This document shows positions 30,134 to 38,131 of a stretch of 64,000 nucleotides of DNA, one piece after another. Under the pieces are notes generated by a model, which worked only from the letters and a program-made list of their open reading frames with translations, was not told the DNA's origin and did not search any database. Made by a program: the position numbers and the translations under genes. Position 1 is the first letter of the stretch. Each line of letters begins with the position of its first letter. The stretch is from Kribbella jiaozuonensis (lineage in GTDB: Bacteria > Actinomycetota > Actinomycetes > Propionibacteriales > Kribbellaceae). The stretch covers positions 1,240,001 to 1,304,000 of the forward strand of contig NZ_SZPZ01000002.1 of assembly GCF_005233875.1 (NCBI RefSeq), written 5' to 3'.

Positions 30134-32835
30134 CCGCGCTCACCGGCCAGGTCGGGTGCCAGTTTGCGGAGCAGGGCGCGTCGGGAAGAGATGCCGAACT
30201 TCTCGAAGACCTTGTGCAGGTGGTACTCGACGGTACGCGGACTGAGGAACAGACGTTCTCCGATCTCGGGATTCGTCAGGCCCTGCCCGGCCAGCGCGGC
30301 GATGCTCGTCTCCTGCGGGGTGAGCTGGGCCCGGTGATCCACGATGCGACGCCGGGCCCGGTCGCCGGTGGCGAGGTACTCGCGGTGCGCCCGCTCGGTG
30401 AAGGCAGTGGCACCGGCGGCGGCGAGCCGATCGCGTGCCGCCTTGAGCTGGACTCTTGCGTCGACGCGTCGGCCCTCGCGCCGCAGCCATTCGCCGTACA
30501 CGAGGCGGGTTCGGGCCAGGTGGACGACGACACGGGTGCGGGCCAGGTGATCGATGGCTTGCTGGTACAGGCGCTCTGCCTCGGGACCGTCGGTCAGTAA
30601 GGCGCGGGAGCGTGCTTCGAGACCGAGCGCCCAGTCGGTGCCGACCGCACGCGCTCGTTCGGCCAACGTCTCCAGCGCGGATTCCGCGGCCCTGGACTGC
30701 CCGCTCCGCGCGGCGGCCTCAATGAGCTCGGTCAGGCCCCAGCCGTACAGGACGAGCTCGTCCTCCGCCACCACGTCGCGCGCGGCCGCAAGCGCTACGT
30801 CGTACCGTCCCAAGCCGTTGGCCAGCACTGCGGCCGAAAGGGCGGCCGTCGTGAACACGATGCCTTCGCCTCGCTCCATCGCATCCTGGCGAGCAGCCTC
30901 GATCTGCGGGAGTGCGACCTCCTCGGCGCCACGCCATCCGGCCAGCAGGAGTGCGCCGCACGGGAAGCTGGGAGCACGGCTCGACGTGGTCAGTGCGTCG
31001 ATGCGATCGACCAGGTGCTGCGCGGTGTCGAAGTTGCCGAAGTGGAGCTCGGCCAGGCAGCGGTCGGTCAGTGCGTACGGCAGCCTCATCAGCGCGCCGG
31101 TCTCCCGCGCGAGATCCACCGCGCGCGAGGTCAGCTCGTCCCACAGGTCGTCGTCCCACAGATCCGCAGCGATCCGGGCGCCGATCCCGAGCCACCGCTT
31201 ACTCGGGTGCTGGTCGGCAACGGCGCCTACCACCGGTCTCAGCAGGTGATGGCTCGCCGCGAACCCGGTGGCGAAGCGGGCCGTGAGACCGACGAGAAGA
31301 TCCCGGTTCGTTCCGTCGCACGTCCAGTCGGTGGGGATTCTGCGGGCGAAGGCGCCGGTACCCGGCCCGAGCCGTCCCGCGTAGGTCGATGCGACCAGGG
31401 TCTCCAGAAATCCTTCGCAGGCCAGCGGCTCGTTCGCCCGGCGCCGCTCTTCGGCGGCCTGCAGCATCTGCTCGACGGCCGGGCCGTTGCGCTTGTCGAC
31501 GAACGCCAACCGAGCTTGCTGCTGGTCGAGACAGCGGCGGACCCGTCCGTCCAGCCGACCAAGTCCGGCGGCGGCAAGCAGTTGTACGGCGGCCGGGGCC
31601 GAGCCGATGTCGAACTTCGCCGCCGCAGCGGCCAGCAGTCGCGCCGAGCGTACGTCGGCATCGCGCGTCAGCAGAGCAGACCGCTCGAGGAAGGCCGCCT
31701 CACCGGCCCGGCCGCACCTCCGACGGGCGTGAGCCGCGCAGTGTTCGAGTTCTGTCGCCAGCTGGTCGTCCGGGCCTGTCGTCGCCAGGGCGAGGTGCCA
31801 TGCGCGGCGGTCGGGGGCGACGATCGTGTCCGTCGCGGTCGCCAGAGCAGCGTGGACCTCGTCGCGCTCCGAGCTCGTGGCGAGGCAATACACCGCGGGC
31901 CGGAGCGCAGGGTCCACGAACAGGACTCTCGTCTCATGCCGAAGCCAGCCCTGATCCTGAAGAGTCCTTGCCACCTGATGGCCGAGACCGAGGACGTCCG
32001 CCGCCCTCCACTGGAGTGCCGGGTCGCCGGTCGGGTCAGCTGCCGCCAGGATCAGCGCCAGGCGCTCGGCACTCGTGAGGTTCGCCATCCGCTCGTCGAG
32101 ACCCCCGGTGTCCGCGCCGGCGCAGACGACGCCGTAGCCGCCGGCGAAGTCCGGCGACATCACCCCGTCGACGGCCGCGAGGATGTCGCGTGGGTTGCCG
32201 CGAGCTTCGGCGACGATCCGGCTGAGCACGGCCTCGTCGACACCGCCGTACGTCGCCGTCCGCAGCAGGGCACGTCCGTCGGCATCGCTCAGCCCGGTCA
32301 GTCGCAGGGTCGGGAACTGTGCGAAGTCGTCGTCCTCGGCAGGGGTGGCGAGGACGACCGCGATCGGGTGGGCGTCGATCCGTCGGAATGCGAAGGCGAG
32401 TGCCTGCGAGGTTGCGGCGTCGAGCCAGTGCGCGTCGTCGATCAGGATCAGCGCCGGACGCTCCTTGGCGACCGCGATCAGCAGTGCCAGTGTGGCAAGT
32501 CCGATGAGATACGGGTCGGACCGTCCTTCGGCGACTCCGAAGGCGGCCTCGATGGCGGCGCGCTGGGGGGAGTCGAGCGACGTCAGGTCGGCGTGCAACG
32601 TCGTACAGAGCTGTTGGAGACCGGCGAACGGCATGGCTCGCTCGGACTCCACACCGCGGGTCCGGACGAGTTCCATTCCCCGAGCGCCGGCCGCGAGGTC
32701 GAGCACTGCGCTGCGGCCGATTCCTGGCTCACCACGCACGACCACGACCCGGCCCTGTCCGGACCGGGCGCTGCGGAATTCGTCCTCCAGGCGCCGCTGC
32801 ACAACCGACCGTCCGATGAGAGATGGGCTCACCAT
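30130..32835 (-). CDS. LuxR-family ATP-binding regulator (LAL 2) with altered Walker A
   Basis: 901 residues. It is organised like the other LAL proteins: a nucleotide-binding domain, a long helical middle and a C-terminal LuxR helix-turn-helix (about 836-888; LTPQETSIAALAGQGLTNPE, SPRTVEYHLHKVFEKFG). The P-loop is GEPGIGRS (35-42), with Arg41 where lysine is expected; the codon is CGC. Walker B is intact (ALILIDDAHWLD, about 128-139). Loss of the P-loop lysine normally weakens or abolishes ATP binding or hydrolysis, so this copy may act without ATP turnover or be regulated differently. It is divergent from LAL 3, whose P-loop is normal. Confidence 0.88.
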   Translation of the reverse strand: MVSPSLIGRSVVQRRLEDEFRSARSGQGRVVVVRGEPGIGRSAVLDLAAGARGMELVRTRGVESERAMPFAGLQQLCTTLHADLTSLDSPQRAAIEAAFGVAEGRSDPYLIGLATLALLIAVAKERPALILIDDAHWLDAATSQALAFAFRRIDAHPIAVVLATPAEDDDFAQFPTLRLTGLSDADGRALLRTATYGGVDEAVLSRIVAEARGNPRDILAAVDGVMSPDFAGGYGVVCAGADTGGLDERMANLTSAERLALILAAADPTGDPALQWRAADVLGLGHQVARTLQDQGWLRHETRVLFVDPALRPAVYCLATSSERDEVHAALATATDTIVAPDRRAWHLALATTGPDDQLATELEHCAAHARRRCGRAGEAAFLERSALLTRDADVRSARLLAAAAAKFDIGSAPAAVQLLAAAGLGRLDGRVRRCLDQQQARLAFVDKRNGPAVEQMLQAAEERRRANEPLACEGFLETLVASTYAGRLGPGTGAFARRIPTDWTCDGTNRDLLVGLTARFATGFAASHHLLRPVVGAVADQHPSKRWLGIGARIAADLWDDDLWDELTSRAVDLARETGALMRLPYALTDRCLAELHFGNFDTAQHLVDRIDALTTSSRAPSFPCGALLLAGWRGAEEVALPQIEAARQDAMERGEGIVFTTAALSAAVLANGLGRYDVALAAARDVVAEDELVLYGWGLTELIEAAARSGQSRAAESALETLAERARAVGTDWALGLEARSRALLTDGPEAERLYQQAIDHLARTRVVVHLARTRLVYGEWLRREGRRVDARVQLKAARDRLAAAGATAFTERAHREYLATGDRARRRIVDHRAQLTPQETSIAALAGQGLTNPEIGERLFLSPRTVEYHLHKVFEKFGISSRRALLRKLAPDLAGERG

Positions 32836-32944
32836 CGCAGCATGTCCTCAGCGGTCGGCACGCGGACCCGTGGTGGCCACGGGTTCCGCCACGGGACGCT
32901 AGCCGGACTGGCTGGTCCCGACCTGCAACTGGCTGGTCTGTGCC

Positions 32945-32972
32945 TTCAGCGGGGGCAACTCGTGCCTACAAT
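32945..32972 (+). promoter_or_regulatory. Possible promoter for LAL 3
   Basis: TTCAGC (32945-32950) and TACAAT (32967-32972) are separated by 16 bases. The -10 is good and the -35 is poor. It points to the LAL 3 gene start at 33027. Confidence 0.3.
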
Positions 32973-32984
32973 TTCGGCGATCGC

Positions 32985-33008
32985 GGAGTACTGAGCGGGG
33001 TACTGAGT
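32985..33008. repeat. Tandem 12-bp direct repeat upstream of LAL 3
   Basis: GGAGTACTGAGC followed directly by GGGGTACTGAGT, with 10 of 12 positions identical. It lies just downstream of the candidate -10 and 19 bp ahead of the LAL 3 start, so it may bind a regulator. Confidence 0.5.
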
Positions 33009-33026
33009 GGATGGCGGCGCGTTCTG

Positions 33027-35756
33027 GTGTTGCAGGGTCGGCGCGACGAGAGTGAGCTGCTCGGTCGTCTCATCGAGGCGATCCGGGCAGGTCAGGGCCG
33101 CAGCCTGGTGCTGACGGGCGAGCCAGGGGTGGGTAAGACGGCGCTGCTCGACCGCCTCGCCGCACGGGCGACGGACTGCCAGGTCGTGCGGATGACCGCG
33201 ATCCAGTCCGAGATGGAGCTCGCGTTCGCGGGTCTGCATCAGTTGTGCAGCCCGATGCTGGGTCACCTCGACGCGCTCGCGGAGCCCCAGCGCAAGGCTC
33301 TGAGCACGATCTTCGGCCTGCGGTTCGGCGATCCGCCGGACCGGTTCCTGGTCGGCCTGGCGACGCTCAACCTGCTGGCGGACGTGGCGCGTGACCAGCC
33401 GCTGGTGTGCGTGATCGACGACGCGCATTGGCTCGACCACGCGTCGTTGCAGGCGCTGACCTTCGCCGCTCGACGCATGGTTGCCGAGCCGATCGCGGTC
33501 GTGTTCGCAGTACGGAAGGGACAGCTGACCGGCGACTTCGACGGCATCGCGACCCTGCAGATCGACGGGCTCGGGGACCACGATGCCCGCGTCCTGCTGA
33601 AGTCGGTTCTGCCGGGGCCGGTGGACGAGCGCGTCGTCGACCGGATCGTCGCCGAGGCCGGCGGCATCCCGCTCGCCCTGCTCGAGTTGCCGTCGGGACT
33701 GACGTCGGCACAGCTGGCATCGGGGTTCGGGCCGCAAGGCGGCGGGACGGCGCCGGCCACGATCGAGGACTCGTACGCCCGCAGCTTCGCCGAGCTGCCG
33801 GCGGACGCCCGGCGGCTGCTCGTTCTGGCGGCGGCGGAGCCGATCGGTGACCCGGTCCTGCTGTGGCGGGCGGCCTCGACCCTGGGTATCGACGTCATGG
33901 TGGCGAGGAGCGCCGAGGCTTCGGGCCTGGTGCAGTTCGGAACCAGGATTCAGTTCCGGCATCCGCTGGTGCGGTCCGCGATCTACCGGTCCGCGCCGGC
34001 CGAAGACCTCCGCGTCGTCCATGCCGCGCTGGCGGCGGCGACCGATCCGGCCGTCGATCCGGACCGCCGGGCCTGGCACCGATCCCAGGCCGTCTCGGGA
34101 CCCGATGAGAAGGTCGCGATTGAGCTCGAGCGATCGGCCGAGCGTGCGCAGGCCCGCGGCGGTCTCGCTGCTGCGGCTGCGTTCCTGGACCGGGCTGTCG
34201 AGCTTTCCGCCGACGCCGATCAGCGCACCGAGCGTGCGATCGCCGCTGCTCGTGCCCATCACCAGGCGGGGGAGCCGGACCAGGCCATGCGATTGCTGTC
34301 GGCAGCCGAGACGGGACCGCTCGACGATGCCGAGGGCGCGCAACTGGACCTGCTCAGGGCTCAGATCGCGTTCACGCTGCACCGCGACGGCGAAGCTCCC
34401 CGGCTGCTGCTGCGAGCGGCGCAGCGGTTGACGGCGACCGACGTCCGGCTGGCGCGGGAGACCTACTTGGACGCGATCCTGGCGGCGATGTTCGCCGGAG
34501 ACTTCGCCGGCCGCGGCTGCCTGCGAGACGCGGCCGAGGCGGCGAAGGGCGCGCCCGCGCCCGACGTTCCCGGGCTGCCGAACGACGTACTGCTCGATGC
34601 CTTGGCGGTCCGTTTCACCGACGGATATGTGCCCGCGGTGCCATTGCTGCGGCAGGCGCTGGCGGCGTACGGGGACACCGAGCTCACTCCCGAGTCGTTG
34701 CGCTGGTTCTGGCTGGCTCGCATCACCGCCGGACATCTGTGGGACGAACAGACGATCGACAACGGCCGGCACCTGGAACTCGCTCGGGCACTCGGCGCAG
34801 TGGAGACATTGCCGCTGGCGTTGAGTGTCCGCATCGGCGGGCTGGTACTCAGCGGCGAGCTCGGCGATGCGGCGGATCTGGTCGACGAGCTGCAGACCGT
34901 ACTGGCTGCGACCGGGCTGCCGGCGGCGCCGTACGGCGATCTGCTCCTGGCGGCCTGGCAAGGAGACGAGCAGCGGGCCCGGGAGCTGATCAAGCATGCC
35001 GAGGCGGAGGCGCGGTACCGCGGTGAGGGCTTCCTGCTGATCATCGCCGGAATGGCATCTGCCGTGCTCAACAACGGACTCGGCCAGTACGCCGAAGCGT
35101 ACGAGGCGGCGAGCCGGGCCGCTGAGCAACCTCCGCTGATGGCCGTCGAACCCTGGGCGGTCCTGGCCGAACTCGTCGAGGCCGCGACCCGGATCGACGA
35201 GGACAAGGCCGCGGAGGCGGCGCTGGCCCGGCTGGCCGAGACGACCCAGGCCACCCGGTCGGCGTGGGGACTCGGCGTCGAAGCCCGGTGTCGTGCGCTG
35301 GTGTCGAAGGACGACGCGGCCGACGAGCTGTATCGCGTTGCCATCGAGCGCCTGGCCGCGACCAGAATCCGCGGTGAACTCGCCCGGGCCCATCTGTTGT
35401 ACGGCGAGTGGCTGCGCCGGCAGGGCCGTCGCGGCGACGCACGCGATCAGTTGCGGACCGCCCACGAGTTGTTCGTCGCGATGGGAATGCGCGCATTCGC
35501 CAGCCGGGCCTCGGCCGAGCTCCGCGCGACGGGCGAGCTGGTGCGTACGGCGTACCCGGAGCCTCCGAGCGTGCTGACCCGCCAGGAGACGCAGATCGCG
35601 CGGCTGGTCGCGGAGGGACTGTCCAATGCCGACATCGCAGCCCGCCTGTTCCTCAGCCCGCGGACGGTCGAATGGCATCTGAGCAAGGTGTTCGCCAAGC
35701 TGCAGCTGACGTCGCGCCGTCAGCTGCGTACCGTGCAGCTGCCGACGCCTGACTGA
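33027..35756 (+). CDS. LuxR-family ATP-binding regulator (LAL 3)
   Basis: 909 residues from the GTG at 33027. No ATG is usable without losing the P-loop region, so the start is moderately certain. Walker A is GEPGVGKT (31-38) and Walker B is LVCVIDDAHWLD (about 128-139). The helical middle is TPR-like. The C-terminal LuxR helix-turn-helix is at about 850-905 (LTRQETQIARLVAEGLSNAD, SPRTVEWHLSKVFAKLQ). It is strongly similar to LAL 1 and LAL 4 along its length. It is divergent from LAL 2 and followed on the same strand, after three tandem 12-bp repeats, by a flavoprotein and ferredoxin reductase pair, its probable targets. Confidence 0.89.
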   Translation: MLQGRRDESELLGRLIEAIRAGQGRSLVLTGEPGVGKTALLDRLAARATDCQVVRMTAIQSEMELAFAGLHQLCSPMLGHLDALAEPQRKALSTIFGLRFGDPPDRFLVGLATLNLLADVARDQPLVCVIDDAHWLDHASLQALTFAARRMVAEPIAVVFAVRKGQLTGDFDGIATLQIDGLGDHDARVLLKSVLPGPVDERVVDRIVAEAGGIPLALLELPSGLTSAQLASGFGPQGGGTAPATIEDSYARSFAELPADARRLLVLAAAEPIGDPVLLWRAASTLGIDVMVARSAEASGLVQFGTRIQFRHPLVRSAIYRSAPAEDLRVVHAALAAATDPAVDPDRRAWHRSQAVSGPDEKVAIELERSAERAQARGGLAAAAAFLDRAVELSADADQRTERAIAAARAHHQAGEPDQAMRLLSAAETGPLDDAEGAQLDLLRAQIAFTLHRDGEAPRLLLRAAQRLTATDVRLARETYLDAILAAMFAGDFAGRGCLRDAAEAAKGAPAPDVPGLPNDVLLDALAVRFTDGYVPAVPLLRQALAAYGDTELTPESLRWFWLARITAGHLWDEQTIDNGRHLELARALGAVETLPLALSVRIGGLVLSGELGDAADLVDELQTVLAATGLPAAPYGDLLLAAWQGDEQRARELIKHAEAEARYRGEGFLLIIAGMASAVLNNGLGQYAEAYEAASRAAEQPPLMAVEPWAVLAELVEAATRIDEDKAAEAALARLAETTQATRSAWGLGVEARCRALVSKDDAADELYRVAIERLAATRIRGELARAHLLYGEWLRRQGRRGDARDQLRTAHELFVAMGMRAFASRASAELRATGELVRTAYPEPPSVLTRQETQIARLVAEGLSNADIAARLFLSPRTVEWHLSKVFAKLQLTSRRQLRTVQLPTPD

Positions 35757-35759
35757 CCG

Positions 35760-35795
35760 GTCCGGGGGTGTGTCCCGGGGTTGGACCGGGGGTTC
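35760..35795. repeat. Three tandem 12-bp repeats before flavoprotein gene
   Basis: Period-12 units GTCCGGGGGTGT (35760), GTCCCGGGGTTG (35772) and GACCGGGGGTTC (35784). They lie 43 bp upstream of the flavoprotein ATG and just after the LAL 3 stop. Regular short direct repeats are typical of activator sites (inference). Confidence 0.55.
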
Positions 35796-35837
35796 CTACT
35801 GAACCGGAGTACGCCGGACCGGCAGCAGACTGCAGCC

Positions 35838-37277
35838 ATGGCAAGCAACGTGCGTGAATTCGATGTGATCGTGATTGGTTCGGGACCGATCGGGCAGACG
35901 CTCGCGGACAAGGTCCGCGCCGGCGGTCTGACCGTGGCGGTGGTGGAGCGCGAACTCGTCGGCGGCGAATGCTCCTACTGGGCCTGCATCCCGAGCAAGG
36001 CGATGCTCCGGCCGGTCGTCGCGGTCACCGAAGCGCAACACGTCGACGGAGCGCGCGAAGCGGTGACCGGGCCGATCGACGCGGAGGGCGTGTTCGCCCG
36101 ACGGGACCGCTACGTGACGAGCCTCGACGACACCGGCCAGGCCAACTGGGTGAAGAGCATCGGGGCGACGCTGGTCCGCGGTCACGGCCGGCTCGAAGGA
36201 CCACGTCGCGTCGCAGTGACCACCCCGGGCGACGAGGTGGTGGTGCTGACCGCACGGCAGGCGGTGGCGATCTGCACCGGAAGCGTCGCCGCGATGCCGG
36301 ACGTGCCGGGCATCGCCGAGGCCCGCCCGTGGACGAACCGTCGGGGGACCGACAGCAGTAGCGTGCCCGCCCGCCTGGCGGTTGTCGGCGGCGGTCCGGT
36401 CGGGGTCGAGCTGGCGACTGCGTGGAACGGACTTGGGTCGACGGTGACGCTGTTCGATCGCGAGCAGCGACTGCTGCCGCGGATGGAGCCGTTCGCCGGT
36501 GAACTGGTCGCTGAAGGGCTGACTGAAGCGGGCGTGACGGTGCGGACGGAGGTCACCCTCGAATCCCTTCGGCGTCCGGTCGCCGATGGTCCGGTGACGG
36601 TGACACTCGACGACGGCAGCAAGCACGTGGTCGACGAGGTGTTGTTCGCGATCGGCCGTACGCCGTTGACCGCAGACATCGGGCTGGAGACCGTGGATCT
36701 GCCCGCTGGGTCGTGGCTGGATGTGGACGACACCTGCCGGGTGCGGGGTGCCGACGGCTGGTTGTTCGCGCTCGGCGATGTCAATCACCGGGCGTTGCTG
36801 ACGCACCAGGGCAAGTACCAGGCTCGCATCGCCGCACAGGTGATCCTCGACCAGGCAGCGGGCCAGTCGGTGGACGAGGCCACGCCGTGGGGAGCCCACG
36901 TGGCGAGCGCGGATCGATCAGCTGTTCCGCAGGTCGTCTTCACCTCGCCGGAGGCCGCGGCCGTCGGTAGGACCGCGGAGGACGCAGAGGCCGAGGGGTT
37001 CCGGTTCAAGGTCGTCGATGTCGACCTGGGCGCGACGGTGGCGGGCGCGAATCTCTATGCGGACGGCTATCGCGGCCGGGCCCGGATGGTCGTGGACGAG
37101 GACACCCGGTGCCTGCTCGGGGTGACATTCGTCGGCCCTGGTGTCACCGAGCTCCTGCACTCGGCGACGATCGCGATCGTCGGTCAGATCCCGATCGAGC
37201 GGCTGTGGCACGCCGTACCGTCCTTCCCGACGATCAGCGAGACCTGGCTCCGCCTGCTCGAGGCGTACCAGAACTGA
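35838..37277 (+). CDS. NAD(P)/FAD-dependent pyridine nucleotide-disulfide oxidoreductase
   Basis: 479-residue flavoprotein of the dihydrolipoamide dehydrogenase/mercuric reductase type. Visible are the FAD motif VIGSGPIGQTLAD (about 10-22), the redox disulfide in GGECSYWACIPSK (Cys-x4-Cys), the NAD(P)-binding motif VVGGGPVGVELATAW, a second FAD motif WLFALGDVNHRALLTHQGKY, and a dimerisation domain ending WHAVPSFPTISETWLRLLE. The physiological disulfide substrate is unknown. Mercuric reductase is unlikely because there is no heavy-metal domain or mer context. The following gene is a ferredoxin reductase, so the pair may form a redox module under LAL 3 control. Confidence 0.86.
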   Translation: MASNVREFDVIVIGSGPIGQTLADKVRAGGLTVAVVERELVGGECSYWACIPSKAMLRPVVAVTEAQHVDGAREAVTGPIDAEGVFARRDRYVTSLDDTGQANWVKSIGATLVRGHGRLEGPRRVAVTTPGDEVVVLTARQAVAICTGSVAAMPDVPGIAEARPWTNRRGTDSSSVPARLAVVGGGPVGVELATAWNGLGSTVTLFDREQRLLPRMEPFAGELVAEGLTEAGVTVRTEVTLESLRRPVADGPVTVTLDDGSKHVVDEVLFAIGRTPLTADIGLETVDLPAGSWLDVDDTCRVRGADGWLFALGDVNHRALLTHQGKYQARIAAQVILDQAAGQSVDEATPWGAHVASADRSAVPQVVFTSPEAAAVGRTAEDAEAEGFRFKVVDVDLGATVAGANLYADGYRGRARMVVDEDTRCLLGVTFVGPGVTELLHSATIAIVGQIPIERLWHAVPSFPTISETWLRLLEAYQN

Positions 37278-37298
37278 CGATCCGCCTCGGGGGTACGC

Positions 37299-38066
37299 AT
37301 GGCGAGAACAGCGATACCTGGGCGACTGACCTGGCGGCCGGCCACCGTGGTGGAGACGACGTTCGAGACGCCGCAGGTGAAGAACATCGCCTTGACCGTG
37401 CCAGGGTGGACCGGACATCGGGCGGGCCAGCATGTCGACGTACGGCTGACCGCACCGGACGGATACCAGGCGGAGCGGTGCTACTCGATCGCGTCGTCTC
37501 CCGAGGACGGCTACGTCGTACTCAGCGTCGAGCGACTCGACGACGGCGTGGTCTCGCCGTTCCTGGTCCACGAGCTCCGGGTGGACGATGAGATCGAACT
37601 CCGCGGTCCGGTCGGCGGGTACTTCGTTTGGGACGAGCCGCTCGGCGGACCGCTCTTCCTCGTGGCCGACGGCTCCGGGCTGGCTCCGCTGCGGGCGATG
37701 ATGCGGCATCATCGCGCGACCCGCAGCGAGGTTCCGGTCCGGGCGTTGTGCTCGGCCGACTCGCTGGAGGCGCTGCTCTATCGCGACGAGCTGATGGAGC
37801 TTGCGGCATGCGACCCGTTCGACATCTCGATCACTCTGACCCGGGAGCAACCGAGCGCCTGGCGTGGCTATCACCGCCGGATCGACAGCGACCTGCTGGC
37901 CGAGGTCGCGTGGCCGCCGGAGGATCGCTCGCTGGCGTACATCTGCGGACCGACGGCGTTCGTCGAGACCGCCGCGGCCGGGCTCGTCGCCCTCGGCCAC
38001 GATCCGGCCCGAATCAGGACGGAACGCTTCGGCGGACCGCGGCAGGTACTGCTTCGGGAGACTTAG
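37299..38066 (+). CDS. Ferredoxin-NADP+ reductase-family oxidoreductase
   Basis: 255-residue FNR-fold protein. The FAD-binding motif RCYSIASSPEDG (about 60-71) follows a beta-barrel. The NAD(P)-binding part has VADGSGLAPLRAMMRHH (about 122-138) and AYICGPTAFVETAAAGL. There is no C-terminal 2Fe-2S ferredoxin domain, so it needs a separate electron partner. It follows the flavoprotein gene by 21 bp. Comparable stand-alone reductases serve oxygenases or molybdo-oxidases; none is adjacent here. Confidence 0.85.
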   Translation: MARTAIPGRLTWRPATVVETTFETPQVKNIALTVPGWTGHRAGQHVDVRLTAPDGYQAERCYSIASSPEDGYVVLSVERLDDGVVSPFLVHELRVDDEIELRGPVGGYFVWDEPLGGPLFLVADGSGLAPLRAMMRHHRATRSEVPVRALCSADSLEALLYRDELMELAACDPFDISITLTREQPSAWRGYHRRIDSDLLAEVAWPPEDRSLAYICGPTAFVETAAAGLVALGHDPARIRTERFGGPRQVLLRET

Positions 38067-38131
38067 TCCGCCCGGGGTGAGGTTTGCCGACCAGGCCGGA
38101 GGGAGGGTACGGGTAGCCGGGAGGAGGGGCC

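Noticed and set aside
32946..35678. Minus-strand frame of 910 codons
   Set aside because: It mirrors LAL 3; the sense strand has complete Walker and helix-turn-helix motifs.
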